Positions 9,706-21,974 are shown, counted from the stretch's first letter. The stretch: 64,000 nucleotides of DNA from Homarus americanus (GCF_018991925.1 NW_024711888.1:170001-234000), one strand, 5' to 3'. A program made the numbers and translations. Notes: a model not told the origin generated them from the letters alone.

Positions 9706-11525
9706 ACTGGAGGTCGACTGGAGCCTGAGGTCGACCCCTGCTAAACAGGTCGACCTCCTCATACTGAGGTCGACCTCCTGCTAATTAGTAGTCGACTCAG
9801 GAATTTAGCCGACCTCCTGAGGTACTTCCGGTATGAGGTCGACCTCCTGCTGGTACTGAGGTCGACCTCCTGCTACGAAGGTCGACCTCCTGCTAGTACT
9901 GAGGTCGACCTTGTTGAAATTGGAGGTCGACCTCCTGCTGGTACTGAGGTCGACCTCCTGCTGGTACTGAGGTCGACCTCCTGCTAATGGTCGACCTCCT
10001 GCTAGTACTGAGGTCGACCTTCGCTGGTACTGAGTCGACCTCCTGCTAGTACTGAGGTCGACCTCCTGTCTGAGGTCGACCTCCTGCTGGTACTGAGGTC
10101 GCTCTCTGCTGGTATGAGGTCGACCTCCTGCTGGGTACTGAGGTCGACCTCCCTGCAGTACTGAGGTCGACCTCCTGCTGGTACTGGGGTCGACTCCTGC
10201 TGGTACTGAGGTCGACCTCCTGCTGGTACTGAGGTCCACTGCTGGTACTGGGTCGACCTCCTGCTGGTACTGAGGTCGACCTCCTGCTGATACTGAGGTC
10301 GACCTCTGCTGGTACTGAGGTCGACCTCTTGCTGGTACTGAGGTCGACCTCCTGCTGGTACTGAGGTCGACCTCCTGTAATCTGAGGTCGACCTCCTGCT
10401 AGTACTGAGGTCGACCTTCTGCTAACCCTGAGGTCGACCTCCTGCTAGTACTGAGGTTGCCTCTGCTGGTACTGAGGTCGACCTCCTGCTGGTACTGAGG
10501 TCGACCTCCTGCTGTACTAGGTCGACCTCCTGCTGGTACTGAGGTCGACCTCCAGCTAGTACTGAGGTCGACCTCAGGTTGGTACTGAGGTCGACCTCCT
10601 GCTAAGTACTGAGGTCGACCTCCTGCTAGTACTGAGGTCGACCTCGCCAGTACTGAGGTCGACCTCCTGCTGGTACTGAGGTCGACCTCCTGCTGGTACT
10701 AGGGTCGACCTCCTGCTGGTACTGAGGTCGACCTCCTGTCTGGGGTGACCTCTTGGTACTGGGTCGGCCTTGTCTCCTTGCTGAGGTCGACCTCTTGCTG
10801 GTACTGAGGTCGACCTCCTGTCTGAGGTCGACCTCCTGCTGGTACTGAGGTCGACCTCCTGCTAGAGGTCGACCTCCTGCTGGTACTGAGGTCGACCTCC
10901 TGCTAGTACTGAGGTCGACCTCCTGCTGGTACTGAGGTCGACCTCCTGCTATTGAGGTCGACCTCCTGCTGGTACTGAGGTCGACCTCCTGCTGGTACTG
11001 AGGTCGACCTCCTGCTAGTACTGAGGTCGACCTCCTGCTGGTACTGAGGTCGACCTCCTGCTAGTACTGAGGTCGACCTTCTGCTATTACTGAGGTCGAC
11101 CTCTTGCTGGTACTGAGGTCGACCTCCTGCTATACTGAGGTCGACCTCCTGCTGGTACTGAGGTCGACCTCCTGCTAGTACTGAGGTCGACCTTCTGCTG
11201 GTACTGAGGTCGACCTCCTGCTAGTACTGAGGTCGACCTCCTGCTGGTACTGAGGTCGACCTCTGCTGAGGTCGACCTCCTGCTGGTACTGAGGTCGACC
11301 TCCTGCTAGTACTGAGGTCGACCTCCTGCTGGTACTGAGGTCGACCTCCTGTGGGTCGACCTCCTCTGCTGGTACTGAGGTCGACCTCCTGCTACTGAGG
11401 TCGACCTCCTGCTGGTACTGAGGTCGACCTCCTGCTGGCTGAGGTCGACCTCCTGCTGGTACTGAGGTCGACCTCCTGCTATACTGAGGTCGACCTCCTG
11501 CTGGTACTGAGGTCGACCTCCTGCT
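9706..11525. repeat. 23-bp palindrome-bearing minisatellite (GAGGTCGACCTC)
   Basis: About 80 tandem copies over 1.8 kb of a 23-bp unit, GAGGTCGACCTCCTGCTGGT plus ACT. Each carries the perfect 12-bp palindrome GAGGTCGACCTC. The variants CTGCTAGTACT and CTGCTGGTACT alternate. Several copies are truncated by internal deletions, which breaks any reading frame. Confidence 0.97.
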
Positions 11526-11539
11526 CACATTTTACTACT

Positions 11540-11765
11540 ACTACTAATTATTATTTATTTGTTATTATTATTATTATCCTCTTCTAGTCCTCCGGTTTTT
11601 GTTTTGCTCATCTTCCTTATTTTCAGAAGAAGAGGAAGAAGAAGGAGAAGAAGGAGGAGGATGAGGAGAAGAAGAAGAAGAAAGAGGAAGAAGGGAGGAA
11701 GAAGATCGATTCCAAAGTTTTCAGCGATGGAAGGAGTGCCGCCTGCCTTCCTCCCCTCCCCCTCC
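11540..11765. repeat. ATT, GAA and CCTCC simple tracts
   Basis: (TTA)n at 11545-11575, GAAGAAGGAGGAG repeats at 11625-11700, then a short non-repetitive part and CCCCTCCCC. Confidence 0.85.
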
Positions 11766-11844
11766 CCCCTCCCCAAGAAGACGTAATTGAAAGTGTCAGG
11801 ATAAACAGATGTAAATGGGCTAAGGTACGTCGGTAGGGGCCTCT

Positions 11845-11962
11845 AGCTCTGACTCCCCCCTCCTACCTCCCCTACCCTTCCCCCTCCCAACAACCCTCCT
11901 CCATACCTCTCCCTCTCCATACCTCTCCCTCTCCATACCTCTCTACCTCTCCCTCTCTCCCC
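11845..11962. repeat. CT-rich repeat (CCATACCTCTCCCTCT)
   Basis: A 16-18 bp unit CTCTCCCTCTCCATACCT repeats three to four times in C/T-rich surroundings. Confidence 0.8.
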
Positions 11963-11997
11963 ACCGCTATCAACCCCGGTCCTAGACACTCCTTTCC

Positions 11998-11998
11998 C

Positions 11999-12048
<50 letters not shown>
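11998..12048. repeat. (GA)n microsatellite
   Basis: About 50 bp of GA repeats next to the retroelement relic. Confidence 0.95.
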
Positions 12049-12059
12049 CTCACAATATG

Positions 12060-12710
12060 CCTAGAGGTGTAGAAGTGTATCAAGGAGCCATTAAGTGAAC
12101 ATAAGACCCTCTACCATAAGACCAACGCCAGCACGGGCAGTCCACAGCGCCTGACCAACTCTCGACACCCCGCACTTTCCTCAGCGCAATGATACGGTTA
12201 CACAGCCGAGATACATAGAGACCTGAGAATAAAACCCATCAACCAGCAGCTGCACCTGGCCAGCAGAGTCTGGCAGAAGATAGAACGATCAGAGCAAGAA
12301 CTCCTTCAAAGACTCCACCAGATAATGACAACAACCCATGGTTCCCCAAAAGTTACCAAATCTCAAAAGGTCCATTACCACCCCCGATCTATGCGGCCAG
12401 GCAATAGACAACCTCCCTAGACCAGCATCCGCCAGTAGGGTCGGCGGAATATGAAATAAGGCCCTCAAAACATCCATATATGGGACAGGGTAGGATGTCT
12501 AGTGCCTGTACCGACAGACAATAACTAACCCATGACACAACCTAACACACCATTAGCTTAGCTAAGCTGTCAGCCCGCCCTCTCTTACCTCCTACTGAAT
12601 TTCTTCAATTTCCGAACTATATCTTTCTTTCCCCACCTCTAATCTTCCTCCCCCACCTCTAACTTCCTTTACCTTTCCTTCACTACAAAAAGAAAAAAGA
12701 AAAAGAACCG
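12060..12710 (+). mobile_element. Degenerate non-LTR retrotransposon 3' end
   Basis: A plus-strand frame from 12193 to the stop at 12418-12420 encodes about 75 residues. They include AEIHRDLRIKPINQQLHLA and SRVWQKIERSEQELLQRL. This is the pattern seen after the reverse transcriptase domain in arthropod Jockey/I-type ORF2 proteins (hydrophobic residues near I-x-P-I, then A-x-x-x-W-x-x). Upstream at 12060-12192 the frame is broken by stops, so only a 5'-truncated decayed end remains. Non-tandem sequence and an A-rich tail at about 12686-12706 follow, as expected for a non-LTR 3' end. No endonuclease or RT catalytic motif is present. The family assignment is inference. Confidence 0.55.
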
Positions 12711-12802
12711 GTTGCATTCCACTTCAGGCGAAGGAATGTTTCGCCCTGCTTCTGCCAGTAGTTGTGGTCCTCGTTTGTGTGTATAGGTGAATGGTTAGTT
12801 GA

Positions 12803-12803
<1 letters not shown>

Positions 12804-12884
<81 letters not shown>
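12804..12884. repeat. (CA)n microsatellite
   Basis: About 80 bp of CA repeats. Confidence 0.97.
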
Positions 12885-12886
<2 letters not shown>

Positions 12887-12963
12887 TAGTTGCCAAAGGA
12901 ATAAAAGTTTCTGTAATCCTTATTTTTTCTGTTCTGGTTTACGATCGACTGTTGGCGGCTGAT

Positions 12964-13118
12964 GGCGGGAGGGAGGGAGGGAGGGAGGGAGGGAGGGAGG
13001 GAGGGAGAGGGAGGGAGGGAGGGAGGAGGGAGGGAGGAGGAGGGAGGAGGGAGGAAGGGAGTGAGAGGAAGGGAAGGAGAGTGGGAGGGAGGGAAGGAGA
13101 GTGGGAAGGAGAGAGGGA
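12964..13118. repeat. (GGGA)n tetranucleotide tract
   Basis: GGGA repeats degrade rightwards into GGAGGGAGGA and GGAAGGAGAGTG. Confidence 0.92.
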
Positions 13119-13189
13119 GTTTTTGGTTAATCATACTTCCCACCTCCAACTACCCTCCTACTCCCCACCAGCCAGCCTCCCCCTCCCTC

Positions 13190-13502
13190 CCTCCAGACAG
13201 CACTCTCCAACCAGCCTACTCCCCATGCCCCCTCCCCTACTCACCCCCATGCCTACCCTCCCTACTCACCCCCCCATGCCTACCCTCCCCTACTCACCCC
13301 CATGCCTACCCTCCCTCCTCACCCCCCATGCCTACCCTCCCCTACTCACCCCCCATGCCTACCTCCCTCACCCCCCCATGCCTACCCTCCCCTACTCACC
13401 CCCCATGCCTACCCTCCCTCCTCACCCCCATGCCTACCTCCCTCCTCACCCCATGCATCCCTCCTCACCCCCATGCCTACCCACCCTACTCACCCCCACC
13501 AG
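13190..13502. repeat. 26-bp minisatellite (CCCCCATGCCTACCCTCCCC)
   Basis: About eleven copies of CCCCATGCCTACCCTCCCTA plus CTCAC, with length variation. The C-rich plus strand is nearly free of G. Confidence 0.92.
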
Positions 13503-13597
13503 GGGCGATCTGTCAAGGTGTCACAGAGCTGAGCTGAGCGTGACAGAATTTTCCAAAACTAGAGAGAAAAACTGGAAGTTATTGGCCGGCGGTCAAC

Positions 13598-13599
<2 letters not shown>

Positions 13600-13664
<65 letters not shown>
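13600..13664. repeat. (CT)n microsatellite
   Basis: About 65 bp of CT repeats. Confidence 0.96.
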
Positions 13665-13667
<3 letters not shown>

Positions 13668-13777
13668 CACAGCAAACTCGTTCCCAACCAGTTTGAGAAC
13701 ATAAACCACCGAGAGCAAGAAGGGCACGAGCTAGAGCGAATGGTAGAGTTATATTTTTTATATAGGGCACCACAAAA

Positions 13778-14016
13778 CAACCACCACCACCACCACAACA
13801 ACAACAACAACAACCACCACCACCACCACCACAACAACAACAACAACAACCACCACCACCACAACAACAACAACAACAACAACCACCACCACAACAACAA
13901 CAACAACAACAACAACAACCACCACCACCACAACAACAACAACAACAAAACCACCACCACCACCACCCAACAACAACAACAACAACAACAACAACACCAC
14001 CACCACCACCACCACC

Positions 14017-14047
<31 letters not shown>

Positions 14048-14072
14048 CCACCACCACCACCACCACCACAAC
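13778..14072. repeat. Alternating (CCA)n and (CAA)n blocks
   Basis: About 300 bp in which blocks of 3-7 CCA triplets alternate with blocks of 4-9 CAA triplets. G is absent from the plus strand. All frames are open as homopolymer runs (Asn/His, Thr, Gln or Val, Gly/Cys, Leu/Trp). Such frames are not regarded as genes. Confidence 0.95.
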
Positions 14073-14154
14073 AACAGCAGTGTAAAAATAAGTGTGTTGT
14101 TGAAGACAGGTAAGTGACAGTGTGGTAGTTATGGTGATGCACTATACTAACTCC

Positions 14155-17100
14155 TCACTATTACCCTAGTGTGTTAGTGTGTCAGGGCCATGATGACGTC
14201 ACCCTAGTGTGTTAGTGTGTCAGGGCCATGATGCCGTCACCTAGTGTGTTAGTGTGGGTCAGGGCATGATGCCGTCACCCCTAGTGTGTTAGTGTGTGTG
14301 TCAGGGCCATGATGACGTCACCTAGTGTGTTAGTGTGGTGTCAGGGCCATGATGACGTCACCCCTAGTGTGTTAGTGTGAGTGTCAGGGCCATGATGACG
14401 TCACCCCTAGTGTGTTAGTGTGAGTGTCAGGGCCATGATGACGTCACCCCTAGTGTGTTAGTGTGAGTGTCAGGGGCATGATGACGTCACCCCTAGTGTG
14501 TTTAGTGTGAGTGTCAGGGCCATGATGACGTCACCCTAGTGTGTTAGTGTGAGTGTCAGGGGCAATGATGACGTCACCCCAGTGTGTTAGTGTGTGAGTG
14601 TCAGGGGCATGATGACGTCACCTCTAGTGTGTTAGTGTGAGTGTGAGGGGCCATGATGTCACCCCTAGTGTGTTAGTGTGTGTAGGCATGATGACGTCAC
14701 TAGTGTGCCAGTGTGAGTGTCAGGACCATGATGACGTCACCCCTAGTGTGTTAGTGTGAGTGTCAGGGCCATATGACGTCACCCTAGTGTGTTAGTGTGA
14801 GTGTCAGGGCCATGATGACGTCACCCCTAGTGTGTTAGTGTGAGTGTCAGGGGCCGATGACGTCACCCCTAGTGTGTTAGTGTGAGGTGAGGGGCATGAT
14901 GACGTCACCCTAGTGTGTTGGTGTGAGTCAGGGGCATGATGACGTCACCCCTAGTGTGTTAGTGTGAGTGTGAGGGCCATGATGACGTCACCCTAGTGTG
15001 TTAGGTGAGTGTCAGGGGCATGATGACGTCACCCCTAGTGTGTTAGTGTGAGTGTTCGGGGCCATGATGACGTCACCCCTAGTGTGTTAGTGTGAGTGTG
15101 AGGGGCATGATGACGTCACCCTAGTGTGTTAGTGTGAGTGTCAGGGCCATGATGACGTCACCCCTAGTGTGTTAGTGTGAGTGTCAGGGCATGATGACGT
15201 CACCCTAGTGTGTTAGTGTGAGTGTCAGGGCCATGATGACGTCACCCTAGTGTGTTAGTGTGAGTGTCAGGGCCATGATGACGTCAACCCTAGTGTGTTA
15301 GTGTGAGTGTCAGGGCCATGATGACGTCACCTAGTGTGTTGAGTGTGAGTGTGAGGGGCATGATGACGTCAACCCTAGTGTGTTGGTGTGTGAGTGTCAG
15401 GGCCATGATGACGTCACCCTATTGTGTTGGTGAGTGTCAGGGGCCATGATGCCGTCACCCCTAGTGTGTTAGTGTGAGTGTCAGGGGCCATGATGCCGTC
15501 ACCCCTAGTGTGTTAGTGTGAGGTGTGAGGGGCATGATGACGTCACCCCTAGTGTGTTAGTGTGAGTGTGAGGGGCATGATGACGTCACCCCTAGTGTGT
15601 TAGTGTGAGTGTCATGGGCATGATGACGTCACCCCTAGTGTGTTAGTGTGAGTGTGAGGGCCATGATACGTCACCCTAGTGTGTTAGTGTGAGTGTCAGG
15701 GCCATGATGACGTCACCCCTAGTGTGTTAGTGTGAGTGTGAGGGCCATGATGATGTCACCCCTAGTGTGTTAGTGTAGTGTCAGGGCCATGATGACGTCA
15801 CCCCTAGTGTGTTAGTGTGAGTGTGAGGGGCATGATGACGTCAACCCCTAGTGTGTTAGTGTGAGTGTGAGGGCATGATGACGTCACCAAGTGTGTCAGT
15901 GTGAGTGTGAGGGCATGATGACGTCACCCCTAGTGTGTTAGTGTGAGTGTCAGGGGCATGGTGACGTCACCCTAGTGTGTTAGTGTGAGTGTCAGGGGCA
16001 TGATGATGTCACCCTAGTGTGTTAGTGTGAGTGTCAGGGCCATGATGACGTCACCCTTAGTGTGTTAGTGTAGTGTCAGGGCCATGATGACGTCACCCCT
16101 AGTGTGTCAGTGTGAGTGTGAGGGGCATGATGACGTCACCCCTAGTGTGTTAGTGTGAGTGTCAGGGCCATGATGACGTCACCCCTAGTGTCAGTGTGAG
16201 TGTGAGGGCATGATGACGTCACCCTAGTGTGTCAGTGTGAGTGTGGAGGGGCATGATGACGTCACCCCTAGTGTGTTAGTGTGAGTGTCAGGGGCCATGA
16301 TGACGTCACCCCTAGTGTGTCAGTGTGGAGTGTGAGGGGCATGATGACGTCACCCCTAGTGTGTTAGTGTGAGTGTCAGGGGCATGATGACGTCACCCCT
16401 AGTGTGTCAGTGTGAGTGTGAGGGGCATGATGACGTCACCTAGTGTGTTAGTGTGAGTGTCAGGGCCATGATGACGTCACCCCTAGTGTGTCAGTGTGAG
16501 TGTGAGGGCCATGATGACGTCACTAGTGTGTTAGTGTGGTGTCAGGGCCATGATGACGTCACCCCTAGTGTGTCAGTGTGAGTGTGAGGGGCATGATGAC
16601 GTCACCCCTAGTGTGTCAGTGTGAGTGTGAGGGCATATGACGTCACCCCTAGTGTGTCAGTGTGGAGTGTGGGGCATGATGACGTCACCCTAGTGTGTCA
16701 GTGTGAGTGTAGGGCCATGATGACGTCACCCTAGTGTGTTAGTGTGAGTGTCAGGGCCATGATGACGTCACCCCTGTGTGTCAGTGTGAGTGTGAGGGGC
16801 ATGATGACGTCACCCTAGTGTGTCAGTGTGAGTGTGAGGGCATGATGACGTCACCCCTAGTGTCAGTGTGAGTGTGAGGGGCATGATGACGTCACCCTAG
16901 TGTGTCAGTGTGAGTGGGGGGCATGATGACGTCACCCTAGTGTGTCAGTGTGGAGTGTGAGGGCATGATGACGTCACCCTAGTGTGTTAGTGTGAGTGTG
17001 AGGGCATGATGACGTCACCCTAGTGTGTCAGTGTAGTGTGAGGGGCATGATGACGTCACTAGTGTGTCAGTGTGAGTGTGAGGGGCATGTGTCACCCCTA

Positions 17101-18368
17101 GTGTGTCAGTGTGAGTGTGAGGGGCATGATGACGTCACCCCTAGTGTGTCAGTGTGAGTGTGAGGGGCATGATGACGTCACCCCTAGTGTGTCAGTGTGA
17201 GTGTGAGGGCATGATGACGTCACCCCTAGTGTGTCAGTGTGAGTGTGAGGGGCATGATGACGTCACCTAGTGTGTTAGTGTGAGTGTAGGGGCATGATGA
17301 CGTCACCTAGTGTGTTAGTGTAGTGTAGGGCCATGATGACGTCACCTAGTGTGTCAGTGTGAGTGTGAGGGGCTGATGACGTCACCCTGGTGTGTTAGTG
17401 TGAGTGTCAGGGCATGATGACGTCACCCTAGTGTGTCAGTGTGAGTGTGAGGGCATGATGACGTCACCCCTAGTGTGTCAGTGTGGTGTGAGGGCAGTGA
17501 CGTCACCCTAGTGTGTCAGTGTGGTGTGAGGGCATGATGACGTCACCCTAGTGTGTCAGTGTGAGTGTGAGGGGCATGATGACGTCACCCTAGTGTGTTA
17601 GTGTAGTGTCAGGGCCATGATGACGACCCTAGTGTGTCAGTGTGTGTGAGGGCATGATGACGTCACCCTAGTGTGTCAGTGTGGGTGAGGGCATGATGAC
17701 GTCACCCCTGTGTGTCAGTGTGGTGTGAGGGCATGATGACGTCACCCTAGTGTGTCAGTGTGGTGTGAGGCATGATGACGTCACCTGTGTGTCAGTGTGG
17801 TGTGAGGGATGATGACGTCACCCCTAGTGTGTCAGTGTGAGTGTCAGGGCGATGACGTCACCCCTAGTGTGTCAGTGTGGTGGGGGCATGATGACGTCAC
17901 TAGTGTGTCAGTGTAGTGTGGGGCATGATGACGTCACCCTAGTGTGTCAGTGTGAGTGTGAGGGGCATGATGACGTCACTAGTGTGTCAGTGTGGTGTGA
18001 GGCATGATGACGTCACCCTAGTGTGTTAGTGTGAGTGTAGGCTGATGACGTCACCTATGTGTCAGTGTGAGTGTGAGGGCATGATGACGTCACCCCTAGT
18101 GTGTCAGTGTGAGTGTGGGGCATGATGACGTCACCCCTAGTGTGTTGAGTGTGAGTGTCAGGGCCATGATGACGTCACCCTAGTGTGTCAGTGTGAGTGT
18201 GGGGGCCATGATGACGTCACCCCTAGTGTGTTAGTGTGAGTGTCAGGCCATGATGCTGTCACCCTAGTGTGTTAGTGTGAGTGTGGGGGCATGATCTGTC
18301 ACCTAGTGTGTTGGTGTGAGTGTGAGGGCCATGATGACGTCACCCTAGTGTGTCATTGTGGTGTGAGG
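14155..18368. repeat. 43-bp minisatellite carrying TGACGTCA (CRE) in each unit
   Basis: About 4.2 kb, close to 100 copies. The unit reads GTGTTAGTGTGAGTGTCAGG then GCCATGATGACGTCACCCCT and AGT. Nearly all copies hold the perfect 8-bp palindrome TGACGTCA. The left half is mainly the TTAGTG...GTGTCAGGGCC type and the right half mainly the TCAGTG...GTGTGAGGGGC type, so variants have spread regionally. No long open frame runs through it because 43 is not a multiple of 3. The right edge decays into single-copy sequence with related phrases. Confidence 0.98.
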
Positions 18369-18924
18369 GACATGCAGGCCATGAGGGAATGAATAAGACA
18401 GGGGCATGGTATATTATATGGCTCTTAAAACCTTTACTTGGCTTTATTTAAATGCGATGATATATGACTCTTGATTGAGTGCAATGTTATATACGAGGGC
18501 CATACCGGGCCATGTTAGGACCCACAAGTGCCACACCCGTAAATGAGTCTGAGTGGCTGTCCCTAAAGAGTGCCATGATCATATATGGCACTAATACCGT
18601 ATGGCCTGGAAGTATAAAGGGCCACACCTAACAAAGAGTGCTAGGGCCATAGTGGACCATACCAGGCCACCGGGAGGGAGTAGGGGGGGAGGGAGTCCTC
18701 CTGGGAACCCAGACCCTTAAAGTAAGTGACCATATAGGAGTGCCATGAAGACATATAGCCCCTTTAGTGAGTGTCAGGGCCATAGCGGACCATGGTAGGT
18801 AGGGGGAGGGGGTAGGGGTCCTCCATTAGGCAGGTGGTCGTGCGAGGCAGGAACAAAGAACGAGATTGTGACCAAAAAGCTCGTGAATTAAGTTGACTGC
18901 GAGGGAAAAATTCTCTGGCACCTA
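18369..18924. other. Decayed flank of the 43-bp array
   Basis: Mostly single-copy, but GAGTGTCAGGGCCATA (18767-18782), AGTGCCATGA and GGGCCATA recur. These share sequence with the array unit and look like a diverged relative or source. No gene was recognised. Confidence 0.55.
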
Positions 18925-19222
18925 ACTTTGTGGAGAGGGAGGAAGGTGAGGTGGAGGAGGAAGAGAGTGAGGTGGAGGAAGAGTGAGGTGGAGGGAGGGA
19001 AGAGTGAGGTGGAGGGAAGGGTGAGGTGGAGGGAGAGGGTGAGGTGGAGGGAAGGGGTGTGAAGGGTGGGAGGGAGGAAGGAGTGAGATGGAGGGAGGGG
19101 AGGGGTGGAGGGGGGAAGGTGAGGTGGAAGGAAGGGTGAGGGTGGAGGGAGGAAGGGGTGAGATGGAGGGAGGAGAGAGGGACAGAAGGAGGGAAGGGGT
19201 GAGGTGGAGGGGAAGGGGTGGT
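18925..19222. repeat. GGTGAGGTGGAGGGA repeat
   Basis: Purine-rich unit GTGAGGTGGAGGGAAGG with about 15 irregular copies. Confidence 0.88.
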
Positions 19223-19339
19223 GGTGAAGAGAGGGGTTAAGGCAGAGACTACATCAGGAACTTTGGTCGTCACAGTGGACACTTAACCTCTCTCTCACAC
19301 ACTCTCACCGTCGACCACAACACCTAATTTCAATCACCC

Positions 19340-19572
19340 ATTTGCCTCCACCATTCCTTCCCCACCACCACCACCACCACCACTCCTTTACCACCAACTT
19401 CACCAACAACTTCACCACCCTCCACCTCCACCACTCCTTTACCTACCAAACAACTTCTACCCTCACCACCACCACTCCTTACCTGCTTCCAACTACTTCA
19501 CCTCCACCTCCACCACTCCTTCACCGCCAACTTCACCACCCTCCACCACTCCTTCACCCTCCACCACCACCA
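19340..19572. repeat. CCA/CTT-rich simple repeat
   Basis: Compound (CCA)n with CTTCACC and CACTCCTT phrases. Confidence 0.85.
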
Positions 19573-19683
19573 TAATAACAGACCGCCACCACAGGATAAA
19601 CAGCAGTAAAACCACAAGGCGGCCCAGCTGTCGATACTGTGTGGGGCAAAAACTGTAGGGGCGAAACCTGGCCTCAACACACC

Positions 19684-20868
19684 TCTTGTGGCCTCCTGCC
19701 TCTATTACTTCACCTACCTTACCTCTCGTGGCCTCTATTACTTTACCTACCCTACCTCTCGTGGCCTCCTACCTCTACTTCCACCTACTCTAACCTCTCG
19801 TGGCCTCCTGCCTCTATTAATTCACCTACCCTACCTCTTGTGGCCTCCTGCCTCTGTACTTCACTACCCTACCTCTGTGGCCTCCCACTCTATTACTTCC
19901 TACTCTAACCTCTCGTGGCCTCCTGCCTCCATTACTTCACCTACATTGCTCTCGGCCTCCTGTCTCTATTACTTCCTACCCCTACCTCTTGTGGCCTCCT
20001 ACCTCACCTACCCCACATCTTGCGGCCTCCTACCTCACTACCTACCTCTTGTGGCCTCCTACCTCACCTACCCTACCTCTTGTGGCCTCCTACCTCACCT
20101 ACCCTACCTCTTGTGGCCTCTACCTCACCTACCCTACCTCTTGTGGCCTCTACCTCACCTACCCCCATCTTGCGGCCTCCTACCTCCCTACCCTACCTCT
20201 TGTGGCCTCCTACCTCCCACCTACCTACCTCTTGTGGCCTCCTACCTCACCTACCCCTACATCTTGTGGCCTCCTACCTCACCTACCCTACCTCCTTGGC
20301 CTCCTACCTCCCACCCTACCTCTTGTGGCCTCCTCCTCCCCCTACATCCCCTACCTCCCTACACCTCTTGTGGCCTCCTCTCACCTACCCCTACCTCTTG
20401 TGGCCTCCTACCTCATCTACCCCTACATCTTGTGGCCTCCTACCTCACCCTACCCCTACCTCTTGTGGCCTCCCTACCTCCACCTACCCTACCTCTTGTG
20501 GCCTCCTACCTCACCTACCCCACCTCTTGTGCTCCCTCACTACCTACTCTGGCCTCCTCACCTACCTCTTGTGGCCTCCTACCTCACCTACCCCTACCTC
20601 TTGTGGCCTCCTACCTCACCTACCCTACCTCTTGCGGCCTCCCTACCTCACCTACCCTACCTCTTGTGGCCTCCTACCTCACCTACCCCTACCTCTTGCG
20701 GCCTCCTACTTCACCTACCCTACCTCTTGTGGCCTCCCCTCCCTCCTACCTCACGGCCTCCTACCTCATCACCCCTACATCTTGCGGCCTCCTCCCCCCT
20801 ACCCTACCTCTTGTGGCCTCTACCTCACCTACCTTACCTCTTGCAGGCCTCCTGCCTCTATTACTTCC
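19684..20868. repeat. 31-bp minisatellite (CCTACCTCTTGTGGCCTCCT)
   Basis: About 40 copies of CCTACCTCTTGTGGCCTCCT plus ACCTCACCTAC. The left copies have CTGCCTCTATTACTTCACC in place of ACCTCACC. Frequent 1-5 bp deletions occur. The long frames across it are by-products of few G and few stop triplets. Confidence 0.96.
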
Positions 20869-20949
20869 CTCCTCCCTATTTCATGTTCTCCTCTCCTCTT
20901 CCTTCACCGTGTGTTCATGGACAAATCTCGAGTAATAATTGAAGCAGTA

Positions 20950-20950
<1 letters not shown>

Positions 20951-21029
<79 letters not shown>
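20951..21029. repeat. (CA)n microsatellite
   Basis: About 78 bp of CA repeats. Confidence 0.97.
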
Positions 21030-21030
<1 letters not shown>

Positions 21031-21974
21031 GGACTATTAAACATTTTCGTTTTCTTGACCATTCACAAAACACTGAAGACCCACTAGCCCTCTCTCTTTC
21101 TCTCTCTGTTTCACTTACATAACAACTACATATATGAATCCCTCGTCTGCGAATTGCTGTTCAACACCACAACCGCATCCAGCCCATACGTGCAGACTGA
21201 TCGCTATAAGAACAGCCCAGTCCCAACCATTGTAAAATTATCAATAACTTAATAAATCAGTGTATTCACTCAGTAAATACTACTTCTTGCACTGTCACTA
21301 TGTTGAAATGCCCTGTAGTATGACCTTTTCCCCATCTAGTTATTATATATCTTATTTGTATCACTTATGTTACTAGTATATTATTTGTCAATCAAGAGAC
21401 CCATTCCCTAATTATGCGACGGAAGACTTTGCCGAATAAAATTAAGGACAGTTTTTGTATCAAATAATATCAGTAAAATCACTATGAGAGAAGTTAGATA
21501 CACAAAACACTTCTTAAAACAAACATACACATAATTGAATACACAAATGGGATATATTGGTGAACTGATCTGAGGGCAGAGTATGAGGTTCGTCGCCTGT
21601 GGCGTTGATGCTTCCTCTGTGGAAATATTTTTATAACAAATAATCTTAATTTAATAAACCTTGTATACAGGTCGGCCGCCCTGCGGCTGGTTTTGGACTT
21701 TCGAAACAGGTTGTGGTGTTTTTGTAAAGACTCATAAAACCCTTCCTATAATAAGCTGAGTACCTGAGAGTAGTGTTAGGAGAAACTTGATTTATGGGAT
21801 AGTGTGTGGGAGAAGGTAAGTCACCATTTTACCTTTAATAAATTAATTAATAGTCGTGTGTGCAAACAATACTTACTACATACTGTGAATGACAACTAAG
21901 GGTGGAAATGTATAATAAATATACAATAAAGTCATCATAATGGCTGAGCTCTTCACAATACATACATAAATAAA
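21030..21974. other. A/T-rich single-copy intron sequence
   Basis: Nearly 950 bp without tandem structure or a recognised open frame. The longest non-repetitive island in the left half of the window. Confidence 0.55.

Noticed and set aside
13740..14142. Poly-Asn/His or poly-Gly/Cys protein
   Set aside because: Pure (CCA)/(CAA) triplet blocks give homopolymer runs in every frame on both strands.
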